Positions 26,035-34,878 of a DNA stretch of 64,000 nucleotides are shown one piece after another. A model generated the notes under the pieces. It saw nothing but the letters and a program-made list of their open reading frames with translations. It was not told the origin of the DNA and ran no database searches. Positions within the stretch are counted from its first letter, which is position 1; each line of letters starts with the position of its first letter. A program made the position numbers and the translations under genes. Origin of the DNA: Microbacterium bovistercoris (GTDB lineage Bacteria > Actinomycetota > Actinomycetes > Actinomycetales > Microbacteriaceae); NCBI RefSeq assembly GCF_003387575.1, contig NZ_QUAB01000015.1, positions 1 to 64,000 on the forward strand. The letters run 5' to 3'.

Positions 26035-27492
26035 CTAGGGCGTCGGCGTCTCAGTCGGCGGATGGAGCGCCTGCTGCACCATCTCATGGATCTGGTCGAA
26101 GTCCGGCTCCCGCTCGCTGACGCCGCCGTCAGGCGTGAGCTCGACCGTGGTCACCTTCTGCTTCTTCGCCTTCATGACCAGGTCGAAGAACTCCGGCAGC
26201 TTGTCCTGCGGCAGATCGGTGTGCGCGAGCGCGGCCCCGGCGTCCACGATCGAGCTGAAATTCGTGAGCACGTTCTGCGGGGTGAACTGCGCCAGGATCG
26301 CCTCCTGCAGCTGCCGCTGGCGCTTCATCCGGTCGAAGTCGCTCGTGGTGTACCGGGAGCGCGCGTACCACTGCGCGGTGTCACCGTCCATGGCCTGCTC
26401 GCCGGCCTCGATCCAGCCGGTGGCCCAGTCCTTGGCGGGCTGGTCGGGATACGCGGGTCCGCCGCCCTCGGGCAGCCGCTTCTCCACGGTGATGCGCACG
26501 CCGCCGAGCGCGTCGATGAGGTCGGCGAAGCCGTTCATGTCGACGAAGACGTAGTACGGGATCTCGATGCCGAGCACGCCCTCGGCCGCGTCCTTGGTGG
26601 CCTCGATCCCGGGGTCCGAGCCGTGCGCAGCGGCCTCCGGGTACAGGCTCTCGCCCCGATCCTCGCGGCACACCTGCACCGCGTTGGTGAGCTGGTTGAT
26701 GCCCGACCCCCAGCCGCACTCCGAATCGTCGTGACCTTCGAAGTAGTTGCGGTAGTCGTATCCGACCCGCTCCGGATCACGCATCGGGCTGTCCTCGGCG
26801 AACGGCACGTTGGGCATGTCGCGCGGGATGCCGAAGATCGTCACCGCCCCGGTCGCGGCGTTCATCGACACCACCGAGATGCTGTCGTACCGCATCGAGT
26901 CGCGACCTGTGCCGCTGTCCGCCCCGAGCAGCAGGATGTTGTAGTAACCGTCGCTCGGCGGCAGACTCGGGCCGCTGTTGCCGAAGATCGTGGTGAACGC
27001 CCCTCGGCTCGAGGCCGCAGCGGAGGACGCGAACAGCCCACCCCATGCCACCAGCGAGAGCACCAGCAGGGCCGCGACAGGAGCGGCGAACCGCGTGACC
27101 GGCGGGAGCTTGACCACCCGCAGCAGACGGATGGTGTCGATCGTCAGAACGACCCAGAGCACCACGTATCCGATCAGCAGCACCTGGATGATCGTGAGCA
27201 CGAACCAGTTGCCGCCCAGTACGATCGCCGCGTCGCGCCAGAACAGCCCGAGGCCGACCGTCAGCACGACCAGCAGCCAGCCCGCCAGAGTCGCGCCCAG
27301 ACCGAACCGGCCGAGGCGGCGGTTCCCCGCGAGGATCTGCGCGGACCCCGGAATCAGCACGTTCATCGCAACGAGCCACCAGGCCCGCCGCCCCATGAAC
27401 GATGGATCGGCGGACTCGGGGTTGCGCAGCGGCAGCGTCTCGATGAGCGGGCGTCCCACCGCGCTGCGCTGACGGGGCGGGGCCAGGGTCAC
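26035..27492 (-). CDS. LytR-CpsA-Psr (LCP) family wall-polymer ligase
   Basis: This is a 485-residue LCP protein. The extracytoplasmic LCP domain (about 170-430) has [20 protein letters not shown], the arginine-rich [17 protein letters not shown] and [18 protein letters not shown], all characteristic of the family that ligates wall teichoic acids, capsules or arabinogalactan from undecaprenyl carriers to peptidoglycan. The N-terminus is unusual: about 160 residues with four hydrophobic segments, starting with an [19 protein letters not shown] segment, rather than a single anchor. The GTG overlaps the purE stop (GTGA). It probably attaches a polymer made by the neighbouring loci. Confidence 0.9.
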   Translation of the reverse strand: MTLAPPRQRSAVGRPLIETLPLRNPESADPSFMGRRAWWLVAMNVLIPGSAQILAGNRRLGRFGLGATLAGWLLVVLTVGLGLFWRDAAIVLGGNWFVLTIIQVLLIGYVVLWVVLTIDTIRLLRVVKLPPVTRFAAPVAALLVLSLVAWGGLFASSAAASSRGAFTTIFGNSGPSLPPSDGYYNILLLGADSGTGRDSMRYDSISVVSMNAATGAVTIFGIPRDMPNVPFAEDSPMRDPERVGYDYRNYFEGHDDSECGWGSGINQLTNAVQVCREDRGESLYPEAAAHGSDPGIEATKDAAEGVLGIEIPYYVFVDMNGFADLIDALGGVRITVEKRLPEGGGPAYPDQPAKDWATGWIEAGEQAMDGDTAQWYARSRYTTSDFDRMKRQRQLQEAILAQFTPQNVLTNFSSIVDAGAALAHTDLPQDKLPEFFDLVMKAKKQKVTTVELTPDGGVSEREPDFDQIHEMVQQALHPPTETPTP

Positions 27493-28004
27493 AGCGAGCC
27501 CTTCAGCCGCCGGTTCTTCTCCTCGACCTGCGACTCCAGATCACGGGCGTACTCCTCCACCCGGTCGGCAAGAGCGTCATCCGACGTGCCGAGGATGCGC
27601 GCGGCGAGCAGCCCCGCATTCTTCGCGCCGCCGATGGAGACGGTGGCGACGGGGATGCCGGCGGGCATCTGCACGATCGAGAGCAGCGAGTCCATGCCGT
27701 CGAGGTACGCGAGCGGCACCGGAACCCCGATCACGGGCACCGCGGTCACCGAGGCGAGCATGCCGGGCAGGTGCGCCGCTCCCCCGGCTCCGGCGATGAT
27801 CACTCGGATGCCGCGACTGCGGGCATCCCGACCGTACGAGACGAGCTTGTCCGGCGTGCGGTGCGCCGACACGACCTCGACCTCGTGCGGGATGCCGAAG
27901 TCGCTCAGCGCCTGGGAGGCGTCGCTCATCACGCGCCAGTCGGAGTCCGATCCCATGACGACGCCGACGACGGGGCGGCTCGAGGAGTGCAGTGGCTCAG
28001 TCAC
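27489..28004 (-). CDS. purE: N5-carboxyaminoimidazole ribonucleotide mutase PurE
   Basis: This 171-residue class I PurE interconverts N5-CAIR and CAIR in de novo purine synthesis. Key motifs are [21 protein letters not shown] with the catalytic histidine, [12 protein letters not shown] and SIGGAKNAG. Its length is normal for the family. It follows purK, which makes the substrate, and precedes an LCP gene with a GTGA overlap. The GTG start is 6 nt after TAGCCT, so purE has its own probable leaderless promoter despite lying downstream of purK. Confidence 0.97.
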   Translation of the reverse strand: MTEPLHSSSRPVVGVVMGSDSDWRVMSDASQALSDFGIPHEVEVVSAHRTPDKLVSYGRDARSRGIRVIIAGAGGAAHLPGMLASVTAVPVIGVPVPLAYLDGMDSLLSIVQMPAGIPVATVSIGGAKNAGLLAARILGTSDDALADRVEEYARDLESQVEEKNRRLKGSL

Positions 28005-28010
28005 CGTTCA

Positions 28011-28016
28011 AGGCTA
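28011..28016 (-). promoter_or_regulatory. -10 box TAGCCT upstream of purE
   Basis: TAGCCT is followed by a 6-nt gap and the GTG at 28004, the same geometry as the other leaderless starts in the window. Confidence 0.5.
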
Positions 28017-28056
28017 CGGTTCGCGCCTGGGAGAACGTCGCAACGGCGCGCCTACG

Positions 28057-28088
28057 CCCTTCGTCTCGCTTCGCTCGCTCAGGAACCG
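28057..28088. repeat. Intergenic repeat copy (CTTCGTCTCGCT..GCTCGCTCAGG type)
   Basis: This copy, in the purK-purE gap, is the TTCGTCTCGCTTCGCTCGCT core with a CAGGAACCG end. Related copies lie at 62151-62184 and 62193-62228, and diverged ones at 47221, 55751 and 55807. Confidence 0.7.
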
Positions 28089-28090
28089 TG

Positions 28091-29206
28091 TCAGGCGAAG
28101 TACGCGGCCGCCGCGCGGGCGTCGTAGACGACGTCGTCCAGGTCGTCGCCTGCGACGTTGACGTGGCCGACCTTGCGCCCAGGACGGGACGCCTTGCCGT
28201 AGGTGTGGATCTTCGCGTCCGGATGGGCGGCCATCGCCGCCGGGAAGCGCTCGTCGATCGTGCTGTCAGCCGGTCCGCCGAGGATGTTCACCATCACCGA
28301 CCACGCGGCGCGCGGGGCGGCGTCGCCCAGCGGCAGGTCGGCGACCGCGCGCAGGTGCTGCTCGAACTGCCCCGTGACCGCGCCGTCCTGGCTCCAGTGC
28401 CCGCTGTTGTGCGGGCGCATCGCCAGCTCGTTCACGAGCAGCCGCTCGTCCGTCGTCTCGAACAGTTCGACCGCCAGCATCCCGGTGACGCCGAGCCCGT
28501 CGGCGATCTGCCGGCCGATCTCCTCGGCGACCCGTACCAGCCGATCCGACGCCTCGGGCGCCGGGGCGATGACCTCGGCGCACACGCCGTCGCGCTGCAC
28601 CGTCTCCACCACCGGATAGGCCACGACCTCCCCGCGGGGCCGACGGGCCACCTGCTGCGCGAGCTCGCGGCTGAACGACACCAGCTCCTCGACCAGGAGC
28701 GCGTCGAAGTCACCGAACCAGGCCGCGGCGTCTGCGGCATCCGCCACCACCATCACGCCCTTGCCGTCGTAGCCGCCGCGCGGAGTCTTGACGACGGCGC
28801 GCCCGCCGTGATCGTCGAGGAACGCCTGCAGCTCGGCGGTGTCGTGCACGGCAGCCCAGTCCGGCTGCGGCACGCCGAGCTCGGCGAGCTTCGTGCGCAT
28901 CACGAGCTTGTCCTGCGCGTACTGCAGGGCATCGGGTCCGGGGTGCACCTCCACGCCGTCGGCGACGAGCGCGCGCAGCACCTCCTGCGGCACGTGCTCG
29001 TGGTCGAAGGTGATCACGTCGACGTCCTTCGCGAATGCACGGACGGTCTCGAGATCGCGATAGTCTCCGACGCGGGTGGCCGCCAGCTGCGCCGACATCC
29101 CCTCGCCCTCGGCCAGCACCCGCAGGTCGAGCCCGAGCTCGACCGCCGGGGCGATCATCATCCTGGCGAGCTGTCCTCCGCCGATCACGCCAACGCGCAC
29201 TGCCAT
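28091..29206 (-). CDS. purK: N5-carboxyaminoimidazole ribonucleotide synthase PurK
   Basis: This 371-residue ATP-grasp enzyme carboxylates AIR with bicarbonate and ATP, the step before PurE. It starts MAVRVGVIGGGQLARMM, a strong PurK signature, and has the ATP-grasp lysine region AVVKTPRGGYDGKGVMVV and the C-terminal NELAMRPHNSGHWSQDGAVT with the magnesium and substrate residues. The ribosome site TAGGAG lies 6-7 nt before the ATG. It is followed by purE after an 86-bp gap containing a repeat copy and a second promoter. Confidence 0.97.
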   Translation of the reverse strand: MAVRVGVIGGGQLARMMIAPAVELGLDLRVLAEGEGMSAQLAATRVGDYRDLETVRAFAKDVDVITFDHEHVPQEVLRALVADGVEVHPGPDALQYAQDKLVMRTKLAELGVPQPDWAAVHDTAELQAFLDDHGGRAVVKTPRGGYDGKGVMVVADAADAAAWFGDFDALLVEELVSFSRELAQQVARRPRGEVVAYPVVETVQRDGVCAEVIAPAPEASDRLVRVAEEIGRQIADGLGVTGMLAVELFETTDERLLVNELAMRPHNSGHWSQDGAVTGQFEQHLRAVADLPLGDAAPRAAWSVMVNILGGPADSTIDERFPAAMAAHPDAKIHTYGKASRPGRKVGHVNVAGDDLDDVVYDARAAAAYFA

Positions 29207-29232
29207 CCGCGACTCCTAACGTCGCGTCCATT

Positions 29233-29248
29233 CTCCCGTATCCGGGAG
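29233..29248 (-). terminator. Small hairpin after the PH-domain gene
   Basis: CTCCCG (29233-29238) pairs with CGGGAG (29243-29248) around a 4-nt loop, downstream of the gene ending at 29282 and upstream of purK. Confidence 0.35.
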
Positions 29249-29249
29249 C

Positions 29250-29285
29250 ACCCTACGACAGGCCCAGACCCTACGACAGGCTCAG
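29250..29285. repeat. Two tandem 18-bp units, ACCCTACGACAGGC(C/T)CAG
   Basis: ACCCTACGACAGGCCCAG (29250-29267) and ACCCTACGACAGGCTCAG (29268-29285) lie in direct tandem and overlap the stop codon of the PH-domain gene (29282-29284). The CGACAGGCTCAG core resembles a repeat common in intergenic regions of many bacteria. Confidence 0.65.
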
Positions 29286-29854
29286 GGAGCCAGTGGCGGC
29301 CCCGCGGGTGGCGGGGTCCCGAGACCGGACTGGGCATCGCGATGCGCGAGGATCTGGCTGACCTCGATCTGATCGGCCAGCGTCTCGTGCACGAGGTTCA
29401 CACTGGGCACGTTCACCAGGCGCAGCGGCGCGTCGACGCCGTTGCTGAGCGTGATCGTGCCCGCACCCCACATCCGCTGCAGCAGCCCGCGGTGCACGGC
29501 GATGGTGTAGCCGCGGGCATGCGAGACCTCCCGGCGACGGCGCGATCCGATGCCCTCGCGCACGATCACTCGACGGTTCGTGATCGTGTAGCTGCGCGAG
29601 CGCCACGTGAGGTACGGGACGACGACGGCCATCAGGATCAGCACACCTGCAGCGGCCAGCAGCATCCAGTTCTCGAAGCCGTCCGGCAGGTTGTCGTAGA
29701 AGTACGCCGTCGCGCCGAAAACTCCGATCAGCACCAGCGCCGACCAGAACAGGCGACGCGCGTGCCCGTGGAACCGCGCGATGAGCAGCTCCTCGACGGG
29801 AACCCCGGGCGGCGGCATCATCGGCCGGCCGCCGAGCGTGACGGGCTGGGACAT
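29282..29854 (-). CDS. PH-domain membrane protein (bacterial Pleckstrin-homology type)
   Basis: This protein has 190 residues. After a cytoplasmic start it has two hydrophobic segments (around residues 35-55 and 65-82). It then has YLTWRSRSYTITNRRVIVREG, the signature of bacterial PH-like domains (PF03703), in which NRRVI marks the first strand turn. The function of these proteins is generally unknown. The ATG at 29854 is preferred to 29884; CACAAT lies 6 nt upstream. It lies between birA and purK, and the end of the gene overlaps the tandem repeat at 29250-29285. Confidence 0.75.
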   Translation of the reverse strand: MSQPVTLGGRPMMPPPGVPVEELLIARFHGHARRLFWSALVLIGVFGATAYFYDNLPDGFENWMLLAAAGVLILMAVVVPYLTWRSRSYTITNRRVIVREGIGSRRRREVSHARGYTIAVHRGLLQRMWGAGTITLSNGVDAPLRLVNVPSVNLVHETLADQIEVSQILAHRDAQSGLGTPPPAGPPLAP

Positions 29855-29905
29855 GGCTCCATTGTGCCCAGGGGATGCTGGCATCCCCCTGCGCGCCGCG
29901 GCGTG

Positions 29906-30661
29906 TCAGATCGGACGGACGTGCACCACGTCACCGGCCGAGACAGGATGCTCGGCACCGTCGGCCTCGACCACGAGACGCCCGTCGGCGTCGAGGCGGA
30001 TCGCGAGGCCGCGCAGCTCGCCTCCGCCGGGAAGCTCGACGCGCACCTGGCGGCCGATCGTCAGGCAGCGTGCGGTGACCGCGTCATGCACGCGAGCGGA
30101 TGCCGGATCAGCGGCGAGCGCCGTGATCCAGGTGTCCAGCCCCGAGACGTAGTCGGCGACCAGCCGGTCCGCATCTGCGACGGCACCCAGCGCGGCGAAC
30201 GAGGTCGCCGTCGGGACCGGCAGCTGCGCTGCCGTCATGGCCGTGTTCACCCCCGAACCCACGATCACGGCATCCGGCGTCGCCTCGGCGAGGATGCCGC
30301 AGATCTTGCGCTCGTCCACGAGCACGTCGTTCGGCCACTTGACACCCACTTCATGCGCCGGCAGCTGCGCGCCGACGGCATCCGCCATCGCCAGTCCCGC
30401 GATCAAGGGGACCCAGCCGCGTGCGGCAGGGTCGGCGGGGAGCTCGCGCAGCAGCACCGAGATCGCGAGTGCGCTGCCGGGCGGCGTGATCCACGTGCGG
30501 TCGAGGCGCCCTCTGCCGGCCGTCTGATGGTCGGTCAGCAGCACGGTCAGGTGCGGCGCGCCCTCGGCGGCTGCACGCAGCTCGGCATTCGTGGACGGCG
30601 ACTGCGGAACGAAGTCGAGCCGGGCCGCGACAGCGGCCGCGCGAGGAAGGTCCATGCTCAC
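29906..30661 (-). CDS. birA: Biotin--[acetyl-CoA carboxylase] ligase BirA
   Basis: This 251-residue biotin protein ligase activates biotin with ATP and attaches it to acyl-CoA carboxylase. The catalytic loop is AGRGRLDRTW (GRGRxxRxW family motif), followed by GVKWPNDVLVDERKICGILAE, which contains the conserved KWPND segment. There is no N-terminal helix-turn-helix domain, so it is a class I, non-repressor enzyme. The C-terminal small domain (GLAIRLDADGRLVVEADG) is present. The GTG start overlaps the stop of the small EF-Tu-like protein gene (GTGA). Confidence 0.95.
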   Translation of the reverse strand: MSMDLPRAAAVAARLDFVPQSPSTNAELRAAAEGAPHLTVLLTDHQTAGRGRLDRTWITPPGSALAISVLLRELPADPAARGWVPLIAGLAMADAVGAQLPAHEVGVKWPNDVLVDERKICGILAEATPDAVIVGSGVNTAMTAAQLPVPTATSFAALGAVADADRLVADYVSGLDTWITALAADPASARVHDAVTARCLTIGRQVRVELPGGGELRGLAIRLDADGRLVVEADGAEHPVSAGDVVHVRPI

Positions 30662-31023
30662 ACCGCCCGGATGACGGCGCCGCGCAGCGCGGCGGAATCG
30701 ATCACATGGCCGTCCCCGGTCGGGCGGAGCGGCAGGTCGTCCACGCCGATCCCGTCGATCATGAGCCCGGCCTCGTCGCCCGCCGTCGTCATGTCACGCT
30801 TCCGCCGGCGGACATTGATCTCCTTGACGACGCCGGAGAGGTTCCCGCCCTCGCGCTCGAGCACGACCGCGGCACCCTGCGCGATGGATCCGGACGCCAC
30901 GCGCCCGGTGAACACCGGGCCTCGGAAGGTGATCACGAACACGTCGTCGACCTCGAATCGGAACGGCCCGGCGGCCGCTGGATGCGGCTGCGCGACCCGT
31001 TCGGCGCGACGGAACAGCCCCAT
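30658..31023 (-). CDS. Small beta-barrel protein related to EF-Tu domain II
   Basis: This 121-residue protein has one beta-barrel-like domain. The segments FRFEVDDVFVITFRGPVFTG and GSIAQGAAVVL follow the pattern of domain II of translational GTPases such as EF-Tu (mutual arrangement of FxVxDVFxxxGxGxVxxGRVxSG). It has no G domain, so it cannot be a GTPase, and its function is unknown. The ATG shares one base with the stop of the CDP-glycerol phosphotransferase gene (TGATG), and the stop overlaps birA. It could be a partner or regulator in this coupled group; nothing in the sequence proves that. Confidence 0.6.
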   Translation of the reverse strand: MGLFRRAERVAQPHPAAAGPFRFEVDDVFVITFRGPVFTGRVASGSIAQGAAVVLEREGGNLSGVVKEINVRRRKRDMTTAGDEAGLMIDGIGVDDLPLRPTGDGHVIDSAALRGAVIRAV

Positions 31024-32309
31024 CAGTCGTCTTCCTCGTCCTTCGCCTCTTCGTCGTCGTCGTCCTCGTCGGACCCGCCCGTACCGATCTCGGCTGCGTG
31101 CCACTCGTCCCACTTCTGCATGAGCTGCTCGATCGCGTCGTGGAACTTCGCGGTGGCGACGCCCTCGGTCGTGTCGCCGAAGTAGTGCTGCACCCACATC
31201 CGCAGCTTCTTGATCGCGTCGTCGTCTGCGCGGACGCGCTCGACCTCCGCGACGATGTCGGCCGCGCCCTCGACGGTGAGCCACTCGCAGTCCGACAGGT
31301 AGCCCTTTGTGTCGATCGAGGCGCGCTCGTCTGCAGGCCGGGTGATCAGCAGGGGCTTGCCTGCAGCGAGACGGTCGTAGACCATCGCCGAGATGTCGAC
31401 GATCGCGACATCGGCGGCGGCGAGCTGCCAGCCGAGCTCCGGTCCGTCGTCGTAGGAGTGATTCGCCGCGGGGTCCGCGCCGTTCGCCTCGGCGATCGCG
31501 GCGAGGATGCGGCGATGCGCCGCGCCGTACTCGGCGTTCACGACGCCGCTGCGAGGGTGCGGCCGGTAGATGACCCGGTGCCGGCCCGTGGCGAGCAGAC
31601 CTTTGACCAGAGTCTCGCCGTGCGAGGCGATCGAACCGTAGTGCGCCGAGGGACGGTCGCCCTCCCAGGTCGGCGCGTAGAGGACCACGGTCCGCTCGTC
31701 GGGCGTGTACGGCAGAGTGCCGGAGTAGTGATCCGCCTGCGGACGGCCGATCTCGATCGTGCGGCGATCGACGTCGAAGTCCCACAGCGTGCGGCTGAGC
31801 CGATCGCGTGCCGCCTGCCCCGCCACCAGTGCGTAGTCGTACGCCTTGTACTGGTTGGTGGTCATGTACATCTTGTCGGACTCGCCGTGGTTGATGAACA
31901 CATGCCAGCGACGTCCGTACCGGAACATCTGGAAGTTGCGCGTGTTCTGGTTGACGTACAGCACCACCCGGATGTCCTGCTTGGCGATGAAGCGCTCCAG
32001 GTCGCGGACCGTCGGGACGAATGCCACGGGCGGCGCATCCTCGGCGATCAGCTTCTCGGCGCCTGTCGCGGTGCGGGAGAGCACGACGACAGGCCACCGC
32101 TCGGCGAGGCCCGCGAGCGGCCGGTACCACTGCCGCATCTGGTACATGTTCACCGCGCCGTCGGCGAAGTACACCGCCACCTGGAAATGCCGTTCGGGCA
32201 GCGGCGGCTGCTCGGCGATCGTGCGCCGCACGCTCTGCACCGCCCGACGCGAGTTCAGGGCCTTCCGCAGCAGGGAATAGGCCTTCTTCGCATCGGACAC
32301 CACGCTCAC
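31023..32309 (-). CDS. CDP-glycerol glycerophosphotransferase family protein
   Basis: This 428-residue protein is of the TagB/TagF family (PF04464), which transfers glycerol-phosphate or similar units in wall teichoic acid synthesis. Visible features are WHVFINHGESDKM, YDYALVAGQAARDRL, VVLYAPTWEGDRPSAHYGS, RHRVIYRPHPRSG and DVAIVDISAMVYDRLAAGKP, the last two being the substrate-binding regions. The C-terminus is a very acidic tail ending DEEAKDEEDD, probably disordered. The GTG lies 6 nt after TACTCT, suggesting a leaderless transcript. The polymerised alcohol is unknown. Confidence 0.85.
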   Translation of the reverse strand: MSVVSDAKKAYSLLRKALNSRRAVQSVRRTIAEQPPLPERHFQVAVYFADGAVNMYQMRQWYRPLAGLAERWPVVVLSRTATGAEKLIAEDAPPVAFVPTVRDLERFIAKQDIRVVLYVNQNTRNFQMFRYGRRWHVFINHGESDKMYMTTNQYKAYDYALVAGQAARDRLSRTLWDFDVDRRTIEIGRPQADHYSGTLPYTPDERTVVLYAPTWEGDRPSAHYGSIASHGETLVKGLLATGRHRVIYRPHPRSGVVNAEYGAAHRRILAAIAEANGADPAANHSYDDGPELGWQLAAADVAIVDISAMVYDRLAAGKPLLITRPADERASIDTKGYLSDCEWLTVEGAADIVAEVERVRADDDAIKKLRMWVQHYFGDTTEGVATAKFHDAIEQLMQKWDEWHAAEIGTGGSDEDDDDEEAKDEEDD

Positions 32310-32315
32310 ACATCC

Positions 32316-32321
32316 AGAGTA
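32316..32321 (-). promoter_or_regulatory. -10 box TACTCT of a leaderless promoter
   Basis: TACTCT is followed by a 6-nt gap and the GTG at 32309. The gap to the divergent gene is only 43 bp. Confidence 0.45.
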
Positions 32322-32352
32322 CTAAGAGCATCTGTCATGAAAGGATCAGGAT

Positions 32353-33417
32353 GTGCAGGATGACGCGATCACGACGACCGGGGTCTCCTTCGTGATGCCC
32401 GTACTCAACGAGCGCGCCTACCTCGAGCACGCGGTCGCGTCGGTGCTGTCGCAGGACGTCGACGGTCCCACCGAGCTCGTGCTGGCGCTCGGCCCCTCCG
32501 GCGACGGCACGACGGAGCTCGCGCATCGCCTCGCGGCATCCGACGACCGCATCCGCGTGGTCGACAACCCCGCCGCAGACATCCCGGTCGGACTCAACCT
32601 GGCGATCCGGGCGAGCCGCTACCCCACGATCATCCGCGTCGACGCGCACTCCGAACTCTCGCCGGGCTATGCGCACCTCGCGATGCAGACCCTGGAGCGC
32701 ACCGGCGCGGCCAACGTCGGCGGCGTGATGCGCGCCGAGGGGCGCACGCCTTTCCAGAAGGCGGTCGCGCGACTGTACAACTCCCCCGTCGGCCTCGGTG
32801 GCGGTGCCTATCACGGCAGCACCCACGAGGGCGAGGCCGAGTCGGCCTACCTCGGTGTGATGCGCCGTTCGGTGCTCGACGAGGTGGGCGGGTTCGACGA
32901 GAGCATCCGCCGCGGCGAGGACTGGGAGCTCAACCTGCGCATCCGGCAGGCCGGTCACCTGGTCTGGTTCGATCCGCAGCTCGCGGTCACCTACTGGCCG
33001 CGCGAGAGCTGGTGGCGCCTCGCACGGCAGTTCCGCGCGACCGGCGCGTGGCGCGGCGAGCTCGTGCGCCGGTACGGACGCCGCAACGGGCTGCGCTTCT
33101 TCGCGCCGCCGGCACTGGTGATCCTCATCGCCGTGGCGCTCGTCATCGGCGTCCTGCAGTCGACCGGGGTGCTGTCCGGCATCGGCTCGCTGATCGCATC
33201 CGTCGTGTACCTGCCGCTGATCGCCTACGCGCTGCTGGTGATCGCGGTGGCGTTCGCCCCAGGCCGACGCGGACTGCGGGAGCGGCTCTGGACGCTGGCG
33301 GTGCTCCCCACGATGCACATCTCCTGGGGGCTGGGCTTCGTCGCCGGCCTGTTCCACGGCGCACACGACACCGTCGACGCCTCCCGCCTCGGCGGCCGCA
33401 ACACCCCGCTCCCCTGA
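32353..33417 (+). CDS. Glycosyltransferase family 2 with a membrane tail
   Basis: This is a 354-residue GT-A enzyme. The N-terminal 230 residues contain VSFVMPVLNERAYLEHAV, IIRVDAHSELSPGY (the acidic metal-binding motif DAHSE), and GGFDESIRRGEDWELNLRIR, which is the acceptor-side helix with the catalytic ED. The C-terminal 120 residues hold two or three membrane segments (about 253-275 and 285-310). It resembles succinoglycan-type ExoA-like transferases. The GTG at 32353 has AGGAT-like sequence upstream. It is divergent from the CDP-glycerol gene. Confidence 0.85.
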   Translation: MQDDAITTTGVSFVMPVLNERAYLEHAVASVLSQDVDGPTELVLALGPSGDGTTELAHRLAASDDRIRVVDNPAADIPVGLNLAIRASRYPTIIRVDAHSELSPGYAHLAMQTLERTGAANVGGVMRAEGRTPFQKAVARLYNSPVGLGGGAYHGSTHEGEAESAYLGVMRRSVLDEVGGFDESIRRGEDWELNLRIRQAGHLVWFDPQLAVTYWPRESWWRLARQFRATGAWRGELVRRYGRRNGLRFFAPPALVILIAVALVIGVLQSTGVLSGIGSLIASVVYLPLIAYALLVIAVAFAPGRRGLRERLWTLAVLPTMHISWGLGFVAGLFHGAHDTVDASRLGGRNTPLP

Positions 33418-33444
33418 CCCTTCGCCAAGCTCCGGGGCCGAGCG

Positions 33445-34878
33445 CTAGGGCGTCAGCCAGCCCTGGTCGAGGATGCGGGAGACGACGCGCTCCGCGGCGT
33501 GGCCGTCATCACGGCGGTTGAACTGCGCGCGCCAGGCCGCGTAGCGGTCCGCGTAGTCGGCCTCGGTGTCCGCGGCGAGCGCGGCGACCAGCTCGTCCTG
33601 CGAGCGCAACAGCGGTCCTGGTGCCCGCTCGGCGAGATCGAAGTAGAAGCCGCGCAGCTCGCCACGGTAGTGCTCGAGGTCGGGCACCAGGAAGTACATC
33701 GGCTTGCCGGTGACGCTGAAGTCGAACATCACCGAGGAGTAGTCGGTGATCAGCGCATCGGCGATCAACAGCAGCTTCGCGGTCTCGGGGTACCCGGTGA
33801 CGTCGATCACCCGTGCACCGGTGCGGTCCTTGCCAGGGCCCAGCGTGCGGGAGTGCCCGCGCACCAGCACCACGGCATCGGTCTGGCTCGCCAGCACCTC
33901 GGGGTCGACGAAGTCGACCATCTCGGTGCGGTCGTCGCGCCACGTCGGCGCGTACAGCAGCACCCTCTCGCCCTCGCCTATGCCGAGCGCGGCGCGCACA
34001 GCGGCGGCATCCCCGTCGATGAGCACGTCGTTGCGCGGATAGCCCTCGACCCAGATCGGCTTGCCGAAGAAGGCGTAGGCCTTGCGGAGCACGCGCTCGG
34101 CGTAGACGTTCTGTGCGAGCAGCACGTCCCAGCGACGGGACTCCTTGACCACGGCGGCCATGCGACGGGGGTCGAACCCGGGGCGGTGCAGCGCCAGCCG
34201 CTTCAGGGGCGTGCCGTGCCACGTCTGCAGCACCCGCTGCCCCGGCTTGCGTGAGAAGCGCCGGCGCAGCCAGTCGTTCACGATCAGCATCCGGGACGCC
34301 CCGCGGGCGCGCCACCACTCCGGGCTTCCCTCGACGACGGGCACCGCGCCGTCCGGCACCTCGACCGACAGGTCGCTGACGGCCCAGTACCTGGTCACCG
34401 CCGGTGCCCGTTCGGCGAGCACCCGATCGATCGCGCGGGGGTTGCAGCCCGCGACCCGACCGTAGAAGCTCTCGAAGAACACGGCGTTCTCGGTGCCGCC
34501 GCCCTCAGCCGCATAGCGCTCCTCGAGCGTGGACTGGCCCTCGTCGGTCTCGTAGACCGGGTCGATCGGCGGCGCGATCGTCACGACGGCATCGTCGACG
34601 GCGACGCGCAGGATCGGCAGCAGTGTGTCCGCGAGCGTCGCGCCGGCGAGATCGGCGCCCTCGAGTTCGAGACGGTAGTCCCCCGCCGGCAACGGCAGTT
34701 CCGCACCGCCCCAGCGCGACGTGCGCAGCGGGAAGGTCGCCTTCCACGTCTTGCCTCCGCCGGTGATCGTCGCGATCACGCCGGCCCTGGCGCCCGAAAG
34801 CGATCCCGCCGAGGGGCGCGGTCCGGTGCCGCTGATCACCAGGGTCTCGCGAACCTCATCGATCCGGGCAGTCGTCAT
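33445..34878 (-). CDS. CDP-glycerol glycerophosphotransferase family protein with an N-terminal beta domain
   Basis: This protein has 477 residues from the ATG at 34878, which overlaps the upstream stop (ATGA); GAAGGGAAC precedes it. The first 120 residues form a beta-rich domain of uncertain identity (TLVISGTGPRPS and later LELEGADLAG). The C-terminal 350 residues are the TagB/TagF catalytic module: QRVLQTWHGTPLKRL, VEGYPRNDVLI, VLLYAPTWRDDRTEM, and LLIADALITDYSSVMFDFS. That motif set is the family hallmark. It and the next protein probably act in one polyol-phosphate polymer pathway. Confidence 0.88.
   Translation of the reverse strand: MTTARIDEVRETLVISGTGPRPSAGSLSGARAGVIATITGGGKTWKATFPLRTSRWGGAELPLPAGDYRLELEGADLAGATLADTLLPILRVAVDDAVVTIAPPIDPVYETDEGQSTLEERYAAEGGGTENAVFFESFYGRVAGCNPRAIDRVLAERAPAVTRYWAVSDLSVEVPDGAVPVVEGSPEWWRARGASRMLIVNDWLRRRFSRKPGQRVLQTWHGTPLKRLALHRPGFDPRRMAAVVKESRRWDVLLAQNVYAERVLRKAYAFFGKPIWVEGYPRNDVLIDGDAAAVRAALGIGEGERVLLYAPTWRDDRTEMVDFVDPEVLASQTDAVVLVRGHSRTLGPGKDRTGARVIDVTGYPETAKLLLIADALITDYSSVMFDFSVTGKPMYFLVPDLEHYRGELRGFYFDLAERAPGPLLRSQDELVAALAADTEADYADRYAAWRAQFNRRDDGHAAERVVSRILDQGWLTP

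Noticed and set aside
27992-31123. 1043-codon open frame on the plus strand
   Set aside because: It runs antisense through purK, the PH protein, birA and the EF-Tu-like gene. Those genes have clear motifs on the minus strand; the long frame is a GC-bias shadow.
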